Position numbers and translations under genes: made by a program
Shown: positions 1 through 7,154 of the stretch, one piece after another
How the letters are laid out: each line of letters begins with the position of its first letter
Numbering within the stretch: position 1 is the first letter of the stretch
Notes under the pieces: model-generated
Database searches by the model: none
The model's input: only the letters and a program-made list of their open reading frames with translations
What the model was told of the DNA's origin: nothing
Source of the DNA: Burkholderiaceae bacterium
Lineage (GTDB): Bacteria > Pseudomonadota > Gammaproteobacteria > Burkholderiales > Burkholderiaceae_B
Direction: 5' to 3'
Length of the DNA: 34,332 nucleotides
Assembly (NCBI GenBank): GCA_020851995.1
Contig: JADZBO010000108.1
Span: 1 to 34,332 of the forward strand

Positions 1-740
1 GCGCCGACAAAAGCACCGCGTACCGACCCGATTCCACCGATCACGATACACACCAGAACGAGAATCAGGATCTGCTCGCCCATGCCGGCCTGGATCGCCG
101 TCACCGGACCGAGCAAGGCGCCCGCCAGTGCAGCCAGCATCGCGCCCAGCACAAAAACGCCGAGGAACAGCAATGGCACCCGGACACCCATCAATGTGGC
201 CATCTGTCGGTTGGACGCGCCAGCCCGAACCAGCACGCCGGCACGCGTACGGGTGACAAACAGATAGAGCCCCAGCGCAGCAAGCAGCCCGACCGCAATG
301 ATGAGCAGCCGATAGGCCGGATAGAGCAGATCGGGCAGGAGCCGGACCGGACCAGCGAGTGCTGGCGGCATGCTCATCATCATCGGGGCGGGCCCCCAGA
401 GCATTCTCACCAGATCGTTGGCGATCAGCACGATCGCGAACGTGCCAAGCACCTGCGCCAGATGGTCGCGCACGACCAGCCGGCGGATCAGCACGAGTTC
501 AAGCAGCAGGCCCACCCCGCCGGTCACGATCGCTGCCAGCGCCACCGAGGCCAACAGCGAACCACTCGCCTGCATGGTCCAGGCGGCGACATACGCCCCG
601 GCCATGTAGAGCGAGCCGTGGGCGACGTTGAGGATATCGAGGATGCCGAACACCAGCGTCAGCCCGGCTGCGATCAGAAAGAGCATCAGCCCGAACTGCA
701 GGCCGTTCAGCAGTTGCTCCAGGAAAAGGGTCGCGCTCAT
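1..740 (-). CDS. livH: LivH-type branched-chain amino acid ABC permease (3' part beyond window)
   Basis: Inner-membrane permease of the HAAT (LivH/BPD_transp_2) family, which imports branched-chain amino acids or related carboxylates with a LivM partner and LivG/LivF ATPases. The reading frame starts at the ATG whose complement is at 738-740 and stays open to base 1, giving 246 codons. The start MSATLFLEQLLNGLQFGLML, the segment TLVFGILDILNVAHGSLYM and the run IVIGGIGSVRGAFVGA near the edge are typical LivH signatures; most of the rest is hydrophobic. It lies 31 bp downstream of the binding-protein gene on the same strand, so the two are very likely co-transcribed. No strong ribosome site precedes the ATG. 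The C-terminal part, and presumably livM/G/F, lie outside the window. The substrate cannot be told from the sequence. Confidence 0.93.
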   Translation of the reverse strand, partial: MSATLFLEQLLNGLQFGLMLFLIAAGLTLVFGILDILNVAHGSLYMAGAYVAAWTMQASGSLLASVALAAIVTGGVGLLLELVLIRRLVVRDHLAQVLGTFAIVLIANDLVRMLWGPAPMMMSMPPALAGPVRLLPDLLYPAYRLLIIAVGLLAALGLYLFVTRTRAGVLVRAGASNRQMATLMGVRVPLLFLGVFVLGAMLAALAGALLGPVTAIQAGMGEQILILVLVCIVIGGIGSVRGAFVG

Positions 741-771
741 GCGTGCAGACCCGATCCCTGAGCCCGGGGGC

Positions 772-1938
772 TTACTTTTTGCATTCGCCGACGTACACGT
801 CCTGATAGGAATCGAACACTTTGCCCACCAGTTTGTTCGTCACACGGCCATCAGAACCCTTTTCGATGACGCGTACGTAGTAGGCCTGGATCGGAAAGTT
901 GTTGACACCGTATTTGAACGAACCGCGCACCGAGGCGAAATCCGCGGCCTTCAGCGCCTTGAGCACTGCGGGCTTGTCGCTGACCTTGCCGCCGACTGCG
1001 CGAACCGCCGCATCCATCGCCATGATCACGTCGTAGGCCTGCGCGGCGTACACAGAGGGATTGCGGTTGTTGTATTCCTTGCGGAAAGCTGCGACGAACT
1101 TGCGGTTGGCCTCGTTATCCAGGTCGTAGGCCCACTGCGCCGTGTTGAACATGCCGATCATCGGTTCGCCAACCGCCTGGATGACGTCCTCATCGCCCGA
1201 AAAGCCGGGCCCGATCAGCTTGACGCTCTGGTTCAGACCCGCCGAGACGAATTGTTTGATGAAGCCAATCCCCATGCCACCGGGCAGGAAGATATAGACC
1301 GCGTCCGGCTTGGCTTCGCGAATCTGGGCCAGCTCCGCCGCGTAGTCAACCTGGCCGAGTTTGGTGTAGATCTCCTGGCTGACTGGCTGCTTGTAGCCGC
1401 GCTTGAACCCATTCAGCGCATCCTTGCCGGCAGGATAATCGGGAGCAATGATCACCATCTTCTTGAAGCCGCGATCGGCGGCAACCTTGCCAGCGGCCTC
1501 GTGGAAGGCATCGTTCTGGTAGGACAGGCCGAACCAGTAATCGTTGCACTGCGCACCCGCGAACTGACTCGGGCCCGGGTTGTTCGACAAGTAGGGAATG
1601 TTGGCTGCAAACAGGGCCGGGCCAACCGCCAGGGCAACGTTCGAGCCAATCGGCCCCGTGAAGAAATCAATCTTGTCGCGCTGGATGTAGCGGTTGACCA
1701 ACTGGCGCGCCTGGTCCGGGTTGCCGCCCATGTCGGTCTGGAGAAACTCTGCGGGCTGGCCACCCAGTTTGCCACCCAGTTGCTTGATTGCCAGATTGAA
1801 CCCGTCGCGGGCCTCGGCGCCCAGCGCCGCGAACGGGCCGGACAAATCATTGGCAATACCCACCTTGACTGGCGTCTGCGCCAGCGCCAGGGCCGGTAGC
1901 ATCACCACGGCCGCAATCAGTTGTCTGATCAAACGCAT
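772..1938 (-). CDS. LivK-like periplasmic binding protein of a HAAT-family ABC transporter
   Basis: Predicted periplasmic receptor (Peripla_BP_6 family, 388 aa) that delivers substrate to the LivH permease encoded just downstream. Residues 1-20 (MRLIRQLIAAVVMLPALALA) are a signal peptide, and the mature protein begins TPVKVGIANDLSGPFAALG, the usual family start with the D-S/L-SGP motif. Two Rossmann-like lobes follow, including the KPDAVYIFLPGG segment found at the end of the first hinge in this family. A GGAG ribosome site lies 8 bp before the ATG. The C-terminal half (YAAQAYDVIMAMDAAVRAVGGK) resembles receptors annotated for aromatic or aliphatic carboxylates as often as leucine/valine receptors, so the ligand is open. 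It is divergent from the Bug receptor gene at 2023, with only 84 bp between the start codons. Confidence 0.92.
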   Translation of the reverse strand: MRLIRQLIAAVVMLPALALAQTPVKVGIANDLSGPFAALGAEARDGFNLAIKQLGGKLGGQPAEFLQTDMGGNPDQARQLVNRYIQRDKIDFFTGPIGSNVALAVGPALFAANIPYLSNNPGPSQFAGAQCNDYWFGLSYQNDAFHEAAGKVAADRGFKKMVIIAPDYPAGKDALNGFKRGYKQPVSQEIYTKLGQVDYAAELAQIREAKPDAVYIFLPGGMGIGFIKQFVSAGLNQSVKLIGPGFSGDEDVIQAVGEPMIGMFNTAQWAYDLDNEANRKFVAAFRKEYNNRNPSVYAAQAYDVIMAMDAAVRAVGGKVSDKPAVLKALKAADFASVRGSFKYGVNNFPIQAYYVRVIEKGSDGRVTNKLVGKVFDSYQDVYVGECKK

Positions 1939-2022
1939 TGGAAGTCTCCGTTGAAATATTTCGCATCAAATACTAGCAGATGGTATTGTTGCCGTCAGAC
2001 CAAGAATTACCTGGAGCTCACC

Positions 2023-2991
2023 ATGATGCGCCGTGCCGCTACTGTCTGGGCGGGTCTGATCACCGCCCTCTGCCTGGCGAACAGCCCTGCGTTCGGGCAG
2101 GCAAAACCCCTGCACCTGGTGGTTCCGTTTCCTCCGGGCGGCGCCACGGACATCACCGCGCGCGTCGTCGCCGAGCCTATGTCGCGCATCCTCGGGCAGC
2201 CCGTGGTGGTCGAAAACCGCGCCGGCGCCGGTGGTTCGATCGGCATGCTGGAGGTAGCGCGCGCCGCCCCCGACGGCAACACTCTGGGTGTCGCGACCCT
2301 TTCGACGCATGGCGTGAACCCTGCCGTCTACAAGAACCTGCCCTACGATCCCATCAAGAATTTCGCGCCGGTCACTCAACTGGTGAAGGCACCCGGCATT
2401 CTGGTCGTCAACGCCAAGCTGCCCGTCGAGAACTTTGCGCAGTTTGTGGCCTACCTGAAGGCCAATCCGGACAAACTCAGTTACGCCTCGCCCGGCAACG
2501 GCACCATCGGCCATATGTGGGGCGAAATGTTCAAGAGCGCGACCGGAACATCGATGACCCACGCTCCCTACAAAGGCGCGGGCCCTGCGCTGAATGACGT
2601 GCTGGGCGGACAGGTCGCCGTCTACTTCGACCAGGTGGCGCCTTCTGTTCCCCACATCCAGTCCGGCAAGTTGCGGGCGCTGGCTGTTTCGTGGGACCAG
2701 CGCCTCGAGGCGCTCCCCCAAGTGCCAACCTACGCCGAACTCGGCTTCGCGTCGCTCAACGATCCCTCCTGGTTCGGACTGGTGGCGCCAGCTGGCACAC
2801 CTGCGGCGGCGATCAAGCGGGTACGTGACGCGGCAGTCACTGCCCTGAAGGACCCCGCGGTCGTTGCACGACTGGCGTCGCTCGGGCTGTACGCCTCCGG
2901 GACAACGCCCGAGGCGTTCGGTCAGGAAATCGCCCATGAAATCGAGAAAATGCGGCTGATCGGCGAAAAGGCGGGCATCAAGGCGGACTAG
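2023..2991 (+). CDS. Bug/TctC-family tripartite tricarboxylate transporter receptor (orphan)
   Basis: Periplasmic solute receptor of the Bug (TctC) family, 322 aa, which binds carboxylates such as citrate or aromatic acids. The ATG at 2023 is chosen because GGAG (2013-2016) lies 6 bp before it and because it gives a clean signal peptide ending near SPAFGQA; an in-frame TTG at 1921 would run into the divergent gene. The mature protein opens with the family motif LVVPFPPGGATD, then VVENRAGAGGSIG, HAPYKGAGPALNDVLGG and the C-terminal TPAAAIKRVRDA region. No TctA or TctB membrane subunit is present, as is common for the expanded Bug set of Alcaligenaceae; such orphans may share a membrane complex encoded elsewhere or act as sensors. 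Only 18 bp separate it from the following hydrolase gene, so the two likely form an operon. Confidence 0.93.
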   Translation: MMRRAATVWAGLITALCLANSPAFGQAKPLHLVVPFPPGGATDITARVVAEPMSRILGQPVVVENRAGAGGSIGMLEVARAAPDGNTLGVATLSTHGVNPAVYKNLPYDPIKNFAPVTQLVKAPGILVVNAKLPVENFAQFVAYLKANPDKLSYASPGNGTIGHMWGEMFKSATGTSMTHAPYKGAGPALNDVLGGQVAVYFDQVAPSVPHIQSGKLRALAVSWDQRLEALPQVPTYAELGFASLNDPSWFGLVAPAGTPAAAIKRVRDAAVTALKDPAVVARLASLGLYASGTTPEAFGQEIAHEIEKMRLIGEKAGIKAD

Positions 2992-3009
2992 CGCGCAGAC
3001 AGGTTGCAT

Positions 3010-3969
3010 ATGTCAGAACCACCGCCGTCAGGTCTGCCGCTGTCAGACCGGTCGCCGCTCCCAGCCGGCACAGCAGACGCACCAGCGCTCTATCGGGGAC
3101 TGAGCCGGGCGGCGCTGGACGCCGGATATAACGCCCGCGCAACGGTACCGGACATCGCTCCTTTCATACGTGAGTATGCCGAACGCAGCGCTTTCGCCCG
3201 CGCGAGCCTGCCATGCAAAGCCGATGTCGCGTATGGCGATCACCCGGACGAGACGCTCGACATCTTCCCCGCGCGCGGTTCTTCGCCAGGGCCCGTCTTT
3301 ATCTACCTGCACGGCGGATATTGGCGCTTGCTGTCCAAAGACGACTCCAGTTTCATGGCGCCGGGCCTGACCGCCGCCGGAATGGCTGTGGTTGCGGTCA
3401 ACTACTCGCTGGCGCCCGCGGTCACGCTCGACCGGATCGTGGATCAGTGCCGGCGCGCGATTGCCTGGGCCTGCCGCCATGTGGCTGCCTACAACGGAAA
3501 TCCGGAATCAATCATCGTTGCAGGCAGTTCCGCCGGGGGTCACCTGGCCGCCATGGCGCTGCTGGATGGCTGGCATGCCCGCTACGGCGTTGACCGGAAT
3601 GCAATCCGCGGCGCCGTCTTGCTCAGCGGCCTGTTTGACCTGACCCCTTTGGTGCACACCCACATCAATGAATGGATGCGCATGACCGCGCTGGACGCGC
3701 AGCGTAATAGCCCCATGCTGCATCTGCCGGCGCAGGGCCCCGAGATCATCGTGAGCCATGGCGGCAGCGAAACCGGCGAATTCAAGCGTCAGTCGACGGA
3801 TTTTCTTGCCGCCTGGCAGGCACGGGGCATGCCGGGGCAATACGTTGACATGCCCGATACCAATCACTTCGATCTCCCGCTGACGCTGGACGATCCCCGC
3901 AGGCCGCTGGGCGATGCTCTATGCGCTCTGGCGCATCGCCTGCGGGAGACGTCTCCAGGCAAAGGCTGA
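3010..3969 (+). CDS. Alpha/beta hydrolase, arylformamidase (kynurenine formamidase)-like
   Basis: A 319-aa cytoplasmic alpha/beta hydrolase of the hormone-sensitive-lipase/arylformamidase branch. The oxyanion motif HGGYW begins at residue 101 (YLHGGYWRLLSKDDSSF), the nucleophile is Ser174 in GSSAGGH, and the likely catalytic His is His286 in DTNHFD. The acid probably lies in GGSETGEFKRQS (residues 251-262), where Glu254 seems to stand where AFMID enzymes have Asp in DSPEF. The HGGYW and EF-RQS motifs are those of AFMID-type kynurenine formamidases, but many bacterial relatives act on other amides or esters and no kynureninase is nearby, so kynurenine formamidase is only one possibility. The ATG at 3010 is preferred over the in-frame TTG at 3004. 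It follows the Bug receptor by 18 bp, so receptor and enzyme may handle the same compound. Confidence 0.88.
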   Translation: MSEPPPSGLPLSDRSPLPAGTADAPALYRGLSRAALDAGYNARATVPDIAPFIREYAERSAFARASLPCKADVAYGDHPDETLDIFPARGSSPGPVFIYLHGGYWRLLSKDDSSFMAPGLTAAGMAVVAVNYSLAPAVTLDRIVDQCRRAIAWACRHVAAYNGNPESIIVAGSSAGGHLAAMALLDGWHARYGVDRNAIRGAVLLSGLFDLTPLVHTHINEWMRMTALDAQRNSPMLHLPAQGPEIIVSHGGSETGEFKRQSTDFLAAWQARGMPGQYVDMPDTNHFDLPLTLDDPRRPLGDALCALAHRLRETSPGKG

Positions 3970-4011
3970 ATCGCTGCCCATCCCAAAGACCCGGACACCT
4001 CAGGGCGCAGC

Positions 4012-4043
4012 TTGCGCAAAAGGTGACATAAAAAAGCGATAAT
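4012..4043 (+). promoter_or_regulatory. Possible promoter of the argJ operon
   Basis: The 113-bp gap 3970-4082 ends in a stretch clearly richer in A+T than its surroundings. It holds a good -10-like GATAAT (4038-4043). The only -35-like element, TTGCGC (4012-4017), lies 20 bp upstream, which is longer than ideal. The predicted start near 4050 would leave a leader of about 33 nt with AGAGG at 4071-4075 as ribosome site. This is a pattern match only. Confidence 0.35.
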
Positions 4044-4082
4044 GTGGGTTTTGTTCATGAGTCCCCCACCAGAGGCAAGACG

Positions 4083-5309
4083 ATGGCTGTCAACCTGCAC
4101 ATTCCCGCCGACGATGCGGTTTTCCCGGTCGCGGGCATTGAAATCGGCGTCACCGAGGCCGGAATCCGCAAGGCGGATCGTCGCGACCTGACGGTTTTCC
4201 GGCTTGCGCCCGGCACGGCAGTCGCGGGCGTATTCACGCGCAACCGCTTTCGTGCGGCCCCGGTCACTGTGTGCGAGCAACACCTTGCGAGCGGTCAGCC
4301 GATTCGTGCGCTGGTGATCAACACTGGTAACGCCAACGCGGGTACCGGCGAGCCCGGCATGCATGCCGCCCGCCAGACGTGCGATGCGCTTGCCGCGCTG
4401 ATGCAAATCGATCCGCGCCAGGTGCTTCCCTTCTCGACCGGCGTGATTCTCGAACCCCTGCCAGTCGAGCGCCTGGTGGCCGGGCTTCCGGGTGCGATCG
4501 GCAACCTGTCGCCGGGCAACTGGGTCGGCGCCGCCCACGGGATCATGACAACCGACACGCTGCCCAAAATCCATTCGCAACGACTCAGCCTGGGCGGCAG
4601 GCAAATCACGATCACCGGTATCAGCAAGGGCGCCGGGATGATCCGCCCCAACATGGCCACGATGCTCGGCTACCTCGGCACGGATGCCGGTATCGCCGAA
4701 CCCCTGCTGCGCCAGATGGCAGTCGAAATCGCCGACGTGTCTTTCAACCGGATCACCGTCGATGGCGACACGTCCACCAATGATTCCTTCATCATCATGG
4801 CCACCGGCCAGAGCGGCCTGCTCGTCGACAGCGTCACGCATCCCCAGTATCAGGCTCTGAAATCCGCCCTGGCTGCGGCCGCCGCCGATCTCGCCCAGAA
4901 AATCGTGCGTGACGCCGAAGGTGCAACCAAGTTCATGACGATCCGGGTCGAGCAGGCGGGCTCAGTCGAAGAGGCGCTCAAGGTTGCCTACTCCGTCGCA
5001 CATTCGCCGCTGGTCAAGACTGCGTTCTTCGCCTCCGATCCCAATCTCGGTCGCATCCTCGCCGCAATCGGCTACGCCGGGGTTGACGATCTCGACGTCA
5101 CGGGCGTTCGCCTGTGGCTCGGTGACGTGCTGGTGGCCACGCAGGGCGGCCGCAACCCGGATTACCAGGAGGCAGACGGCCAGCGCGTCATGAAACAAGC
5201 CGAAATCCTGGTGCGCATCGCGCTAGGGCGCGGCAGCGTGACCGAAACCGTGTACACGTGCGATTTTTCGCATGAGTACGTCAGCATCAACGCAGACTAC
5301 CGTTCCTGA
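4083..5309 (+). CDS. argJ: Bifunctional glutamate N-acetyltransferase / amino-acid N-acetyltransferase ArgJ
   Basis: ArgJ (408 aa) moves the acetyl group from N-acetylornithine to glutamate, closing the cyclic arginine pathway; bifunctional forms also make N-acetylglutamate from acetyl-CoA. The precursor cleaves itself into alpha and beta chains at the Ala-Thr bond of [21 protein letters not shown]. That Thr is residue 193 here and becomes the N-terminal nucleophile of the beta chain. Other family marks are TGNANAGTG (81-89), [11 protein letters not shown] (152-162) and the C-terminal [16 protein letters not shown]. The ATG at 4083 is preceded by AGAGG at 7 bp and matches the usual N-terminus (MAVN then [13 protein letters not shown]); in-frame codons further upstream lack a ribosome site. 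Its TGA shares one base with the next ATG (TGATG at 5307-5311), implying translational coupling. Mono- versus bifunctional activity cannot be decided from sequence alone. Confidence 0.98.
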   Translation: MAVNLHIPADDAVFPVAGIEIGVTEAGIRKADRRDLTVFRLAPGTAVAGVFTRNRFRAAPVTVCEQHLASGQPIRALVINTGNANAGTGEPGMHAARQTCDALAALMQIDPRQVLPFSTGVILEPLPVERLVAGLPGAIGNLSPGNWVGAAHGIMTTDTLPKIHSQRLSLGGRQITITGISKGAGMIRPNMATMLGYLGTDAGIAEPLLRQMAVEIADVSFNRITVDGDTSTNDSFIIMATGQSGLLVDSVTHPQYQALKSALAAAAADLAQKIVRDAEGATKFMTIRVEQAGSVEEALKVAYSVAHSPLVKTAFFASDPNLGRILAAIGYAGVDDLDVTGVRLWLGDVLVATQGGRNPDYQEADGQRVMKQAEILVRIALGRGSVTETVYTCDFSHEYVSINADYRS

Positions 5310-6196
5310 TGAGCACTCAACATTCCTCTGGCACTCCCGAACTCGCTGATCTCGTCGCACGCGCCGTGCGCGTTCTGGCGCAACTTGAAGCGTGGCTTCC
5401 GCCCGCCCCGCCTGCCGTTGACTGGAACGCGCGCGCCTACCGCTGGCGCAAACGCGGCGCATCGCACGGCTGGCTCGATGCCATCGCGCACGTGTCCCTG
5501 ATCAACACCGAAGATTTGCAGCACATTGATCGCCAGAAAGGCATCATCGAGCGCAACACTCTGCACTTTCTCGAGAGCAAGCCCGCCAACAACGTCCTGA
5601 TGACCGGCGCGCGCGGCACGGGCAAGAGCTCGCTCGTCAAGGCCATGCTGGCCATGTTCGGCGACCGCGGCCTGCGGCTGATCGAAGTCGACAAGGCCGA
5701 CATGTCGGATCTGCCCGACATCGTCGATCTGGTGGCGGGCCGCCCGGAAAAATTCATCGTGTTTTGCGACGACCTTTCCTTCGAGGAAGGCGAAGCCGGC
5801 TACAAGGCCCTGAAATCCGTGCTCGACGGGTCGGCGGCATCGACCGGCAACAACGTGCTGATCTACGCCACGTCAAACCGCCGGCACCTGATGCCCGAAT
5901 ACATGAGCGAAAATCTGCAGGCTCAGCACCAGGCCGACGGAGAGATCCATCCGGGCGAAACGGTCGAGGAAAAAATCTCGCTGTCCGAGCGCTTCGGCCT
6001 CTGGCTTTCTTTCTACCCGTTCCGCCAGGATGATTACCTGGATATCGTTTATCACTGGCTGCGCACTCTGGGCTGCCCCGAAACCGCCGTGCTTGAATCC
6101 CGCACCGAAGCCCTTCAATGGGCGCTCGAACGCGGTTCGCGCTCCGGGCGCGTGGCCTGGCAGTTTGCCCGCGACTGGGCCGCGCGGCATGCCTGA
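5309..6196 (+). CDS. DUF815-family AAA+ ATPase
   Basis: A 295-aa P-loop ATPase of the DUF815 family (COG2607), a soluble AAA+ group without settled function. Walker A is GARGTGKS (100-107), followed by an EVDKADMSDLPDIVDL segment (126-141). Walker B is FIVFCDDLSFEEGE (149-162). The sensor-1 region is VLIYATSNRRHLMPEYMSEN (183-202), and the C-terminal lid contains FWLS/YPF-like residues (GLWLSFYPFRQDDYL). Length is normal for the family. It overlaps argJ by one base and the next gene by eight bases (the following ATG is at 6189), so the three are almost certainly one transcript. The argJ-DUF815-Nudix order recurs in Burkholderiales to my knowledge. The partner or remodelled substrate is unknown, and no function should be inferred from argJ alone. 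Confidence 0.93.
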   Translation: MSTQHSSGTPELADLVARAVRVLAQLEAWLPPAPPAVDWNARAYRWRKRGASHGWLDAIAHVSLINTEDLQHIDRQKGIIERNTLHFLESKPANNVLMTGARGTGKSSLVKAMLAMFGDRGLRLIEVDKADMSDLPDIVDLVAGRPEKFIVFCDDLSFEEGEAGYKALKSVLDGSAASTGNNVLIYATSNRRHLMPEYMSENLQAQHQADGEIHPGETVEEKISLSERFGLWLSFYPFRQDDYLDIVYHWLRTLGCPETAVLESRTEALQWALERGSRSGRVAWQFARDWAARHA

Positions 6197-7154
6197 AAAA
6201 ATCACGGATGTCGCCGTGGGTGTCCTGTTGCGCCCCGACGGCACGGTGCTTCTGGGCAGCCGCCCGGCCGGTAAACCGTGGCCAGGCTGGTGGGAGTTGC
6301 CTGGCGGAAAGATCGAGTTCGGGGAATCGGTTCTTCAGGCGCTGGCGCGCGAACTCACCGAAGAATTAGGCATCCGCCTGAAGCGCGCGACCCCGTGGGT
6401 GACCTATGTGCATCGCTATCCGACGACGACGGTCAGGCTGGCGTTCTGCCGCGTGACCGGCTGGGAAGGCGAACCCCGCGGCCTTGAAGGGCAGGAATTG
6501 CGGTGGGTGGATATTCGTCGCGCGCATGAAACACCGCAATTACTGCCCGCCACCTACCCACCCCTGCGCTGGCTGCAATTACCGGACACCTACCTGATTT
6601 CATCGGCTGGCTCGCCCGCTGGCCTGCCGGCCTTCATGGCGCGGCTCGACCACGCCCTGGCCTGTGGCCTGCGCTTGCTGCAATGGCGCGAGCCCGGTTG
6701 GCCGGGTGGTGCCGGCGCGCCCGACCTGCATGCCGCGCTGCGTGACGCTCACACCCGCTGCGCCGCCAAGGGGGCGCGGGTACTGGTCAATAGTGCACAT
6801 CCCCTGGCCTGGTGCGACGAAGCCGATGGTCTGCACCTGCGCGCAGCCGATGCCCTGGTGCTGCAACAGCGCCCCGCGCTGGGTGAGGGAAAGCTGCTGG
6901 GCGTTTCAGCCCACGACCAGGCAGACCTGGACCACGCCAGAAAGCTGGAGGTCGATTTTGCGGTGCTCGGCCCGGTGCTGCCCACAGCCTCACATCCAGG
7001 GCATGCGGGCATTGGCTGGGAAGAATTCGGGCGGCTCAGCGAACTCGCCGGCATCCCGGTGTACGCGCTCGGCGGCCAGTCAGGCGACACGCTCGCCCAC
7101 GCGCAATCACTCGGTGGTCAGGGGATCGCCGGGATCCGGAACATATTTCCCTGA
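6189..7154 (+). CDS. Fusion protein: MutT-type Nudix hydrolase + ThiE-like (TMP synthase-fold) domain
   Basis: A 321-aa two-domain protein. Residues 5-130 are a MutT-like Nudix hydrolase with a complete Nudix box at 39-62 (GGKIEFGE..., then REL-TEELGI), fitting GX5EX7REUXEEXGU. MutT-type enzymes hydrolyse 8-oxo-dGTP and other nucleoside diphosphate compounds. Residues 134-321 resemble thiamine-phosphate synthase (TENI/ThiE barrel): LLQWREP, GLHL, LGVSAHDQADLDHA, FAVLGPVLPTASHPGHAGIGWEEF and YALGGQ. In true ThiE the PT-T-K and NDR motifs carry key residues; here they read PTASHPG and NSAHP, so thiamine synthesis is doubtful. Such fusions are known in beta- and gammaproteobacteria. ATG 6189 is chosen because it overlaps the ATPase stop by 8 bp and puts the Nudix domain at the N-terminus. 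The last 48 bp overlap the convergent efflux gene. Confidence 0.92.
   Translation: MPEKITDVAVGVLLRPDGTVLLGSRPAGKPWPGWWELPGGKIEFGESVLQALARELTEELGIRLKRATPWVTYVHRYPTTTVRLAFCRVTGWEGEPRGLEGQELRWVDIRRAHETPQLLPATYPPLRWLQLPDTYLISSAGSPAGLPAFMARLDHALACGLRLLQWREPGWPGGAGAPDLHAALRDAHTRCAAKGARVLVNSAHPLAWCDEADGLHLRAADALVLQQRPALGEGKLLGVSAHDQADLDHARKLEVDFAVLGPVLPTASHPGHAGIGWEEFGRLSELAGIPVYALGGQSGDTLAHAQSLGGQGIAGIRNIFP

Noticed and set aside
628-1899. 423-codon open frame on the plus strand opposite the LivK-like gene
   Set aside because: It is antisense to a clear periplasmic binding protein, has no ribosome site and no recognisable domain. Long antisense frames are expected in GC-rich genes.
1921-2022. Upstream TTG start for the Bug receptor gene
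   Set aside because: It would add 34 residues before a normal signal peptide and overlap the divergent gene; the ATG at 2023 has a good ribosome site.
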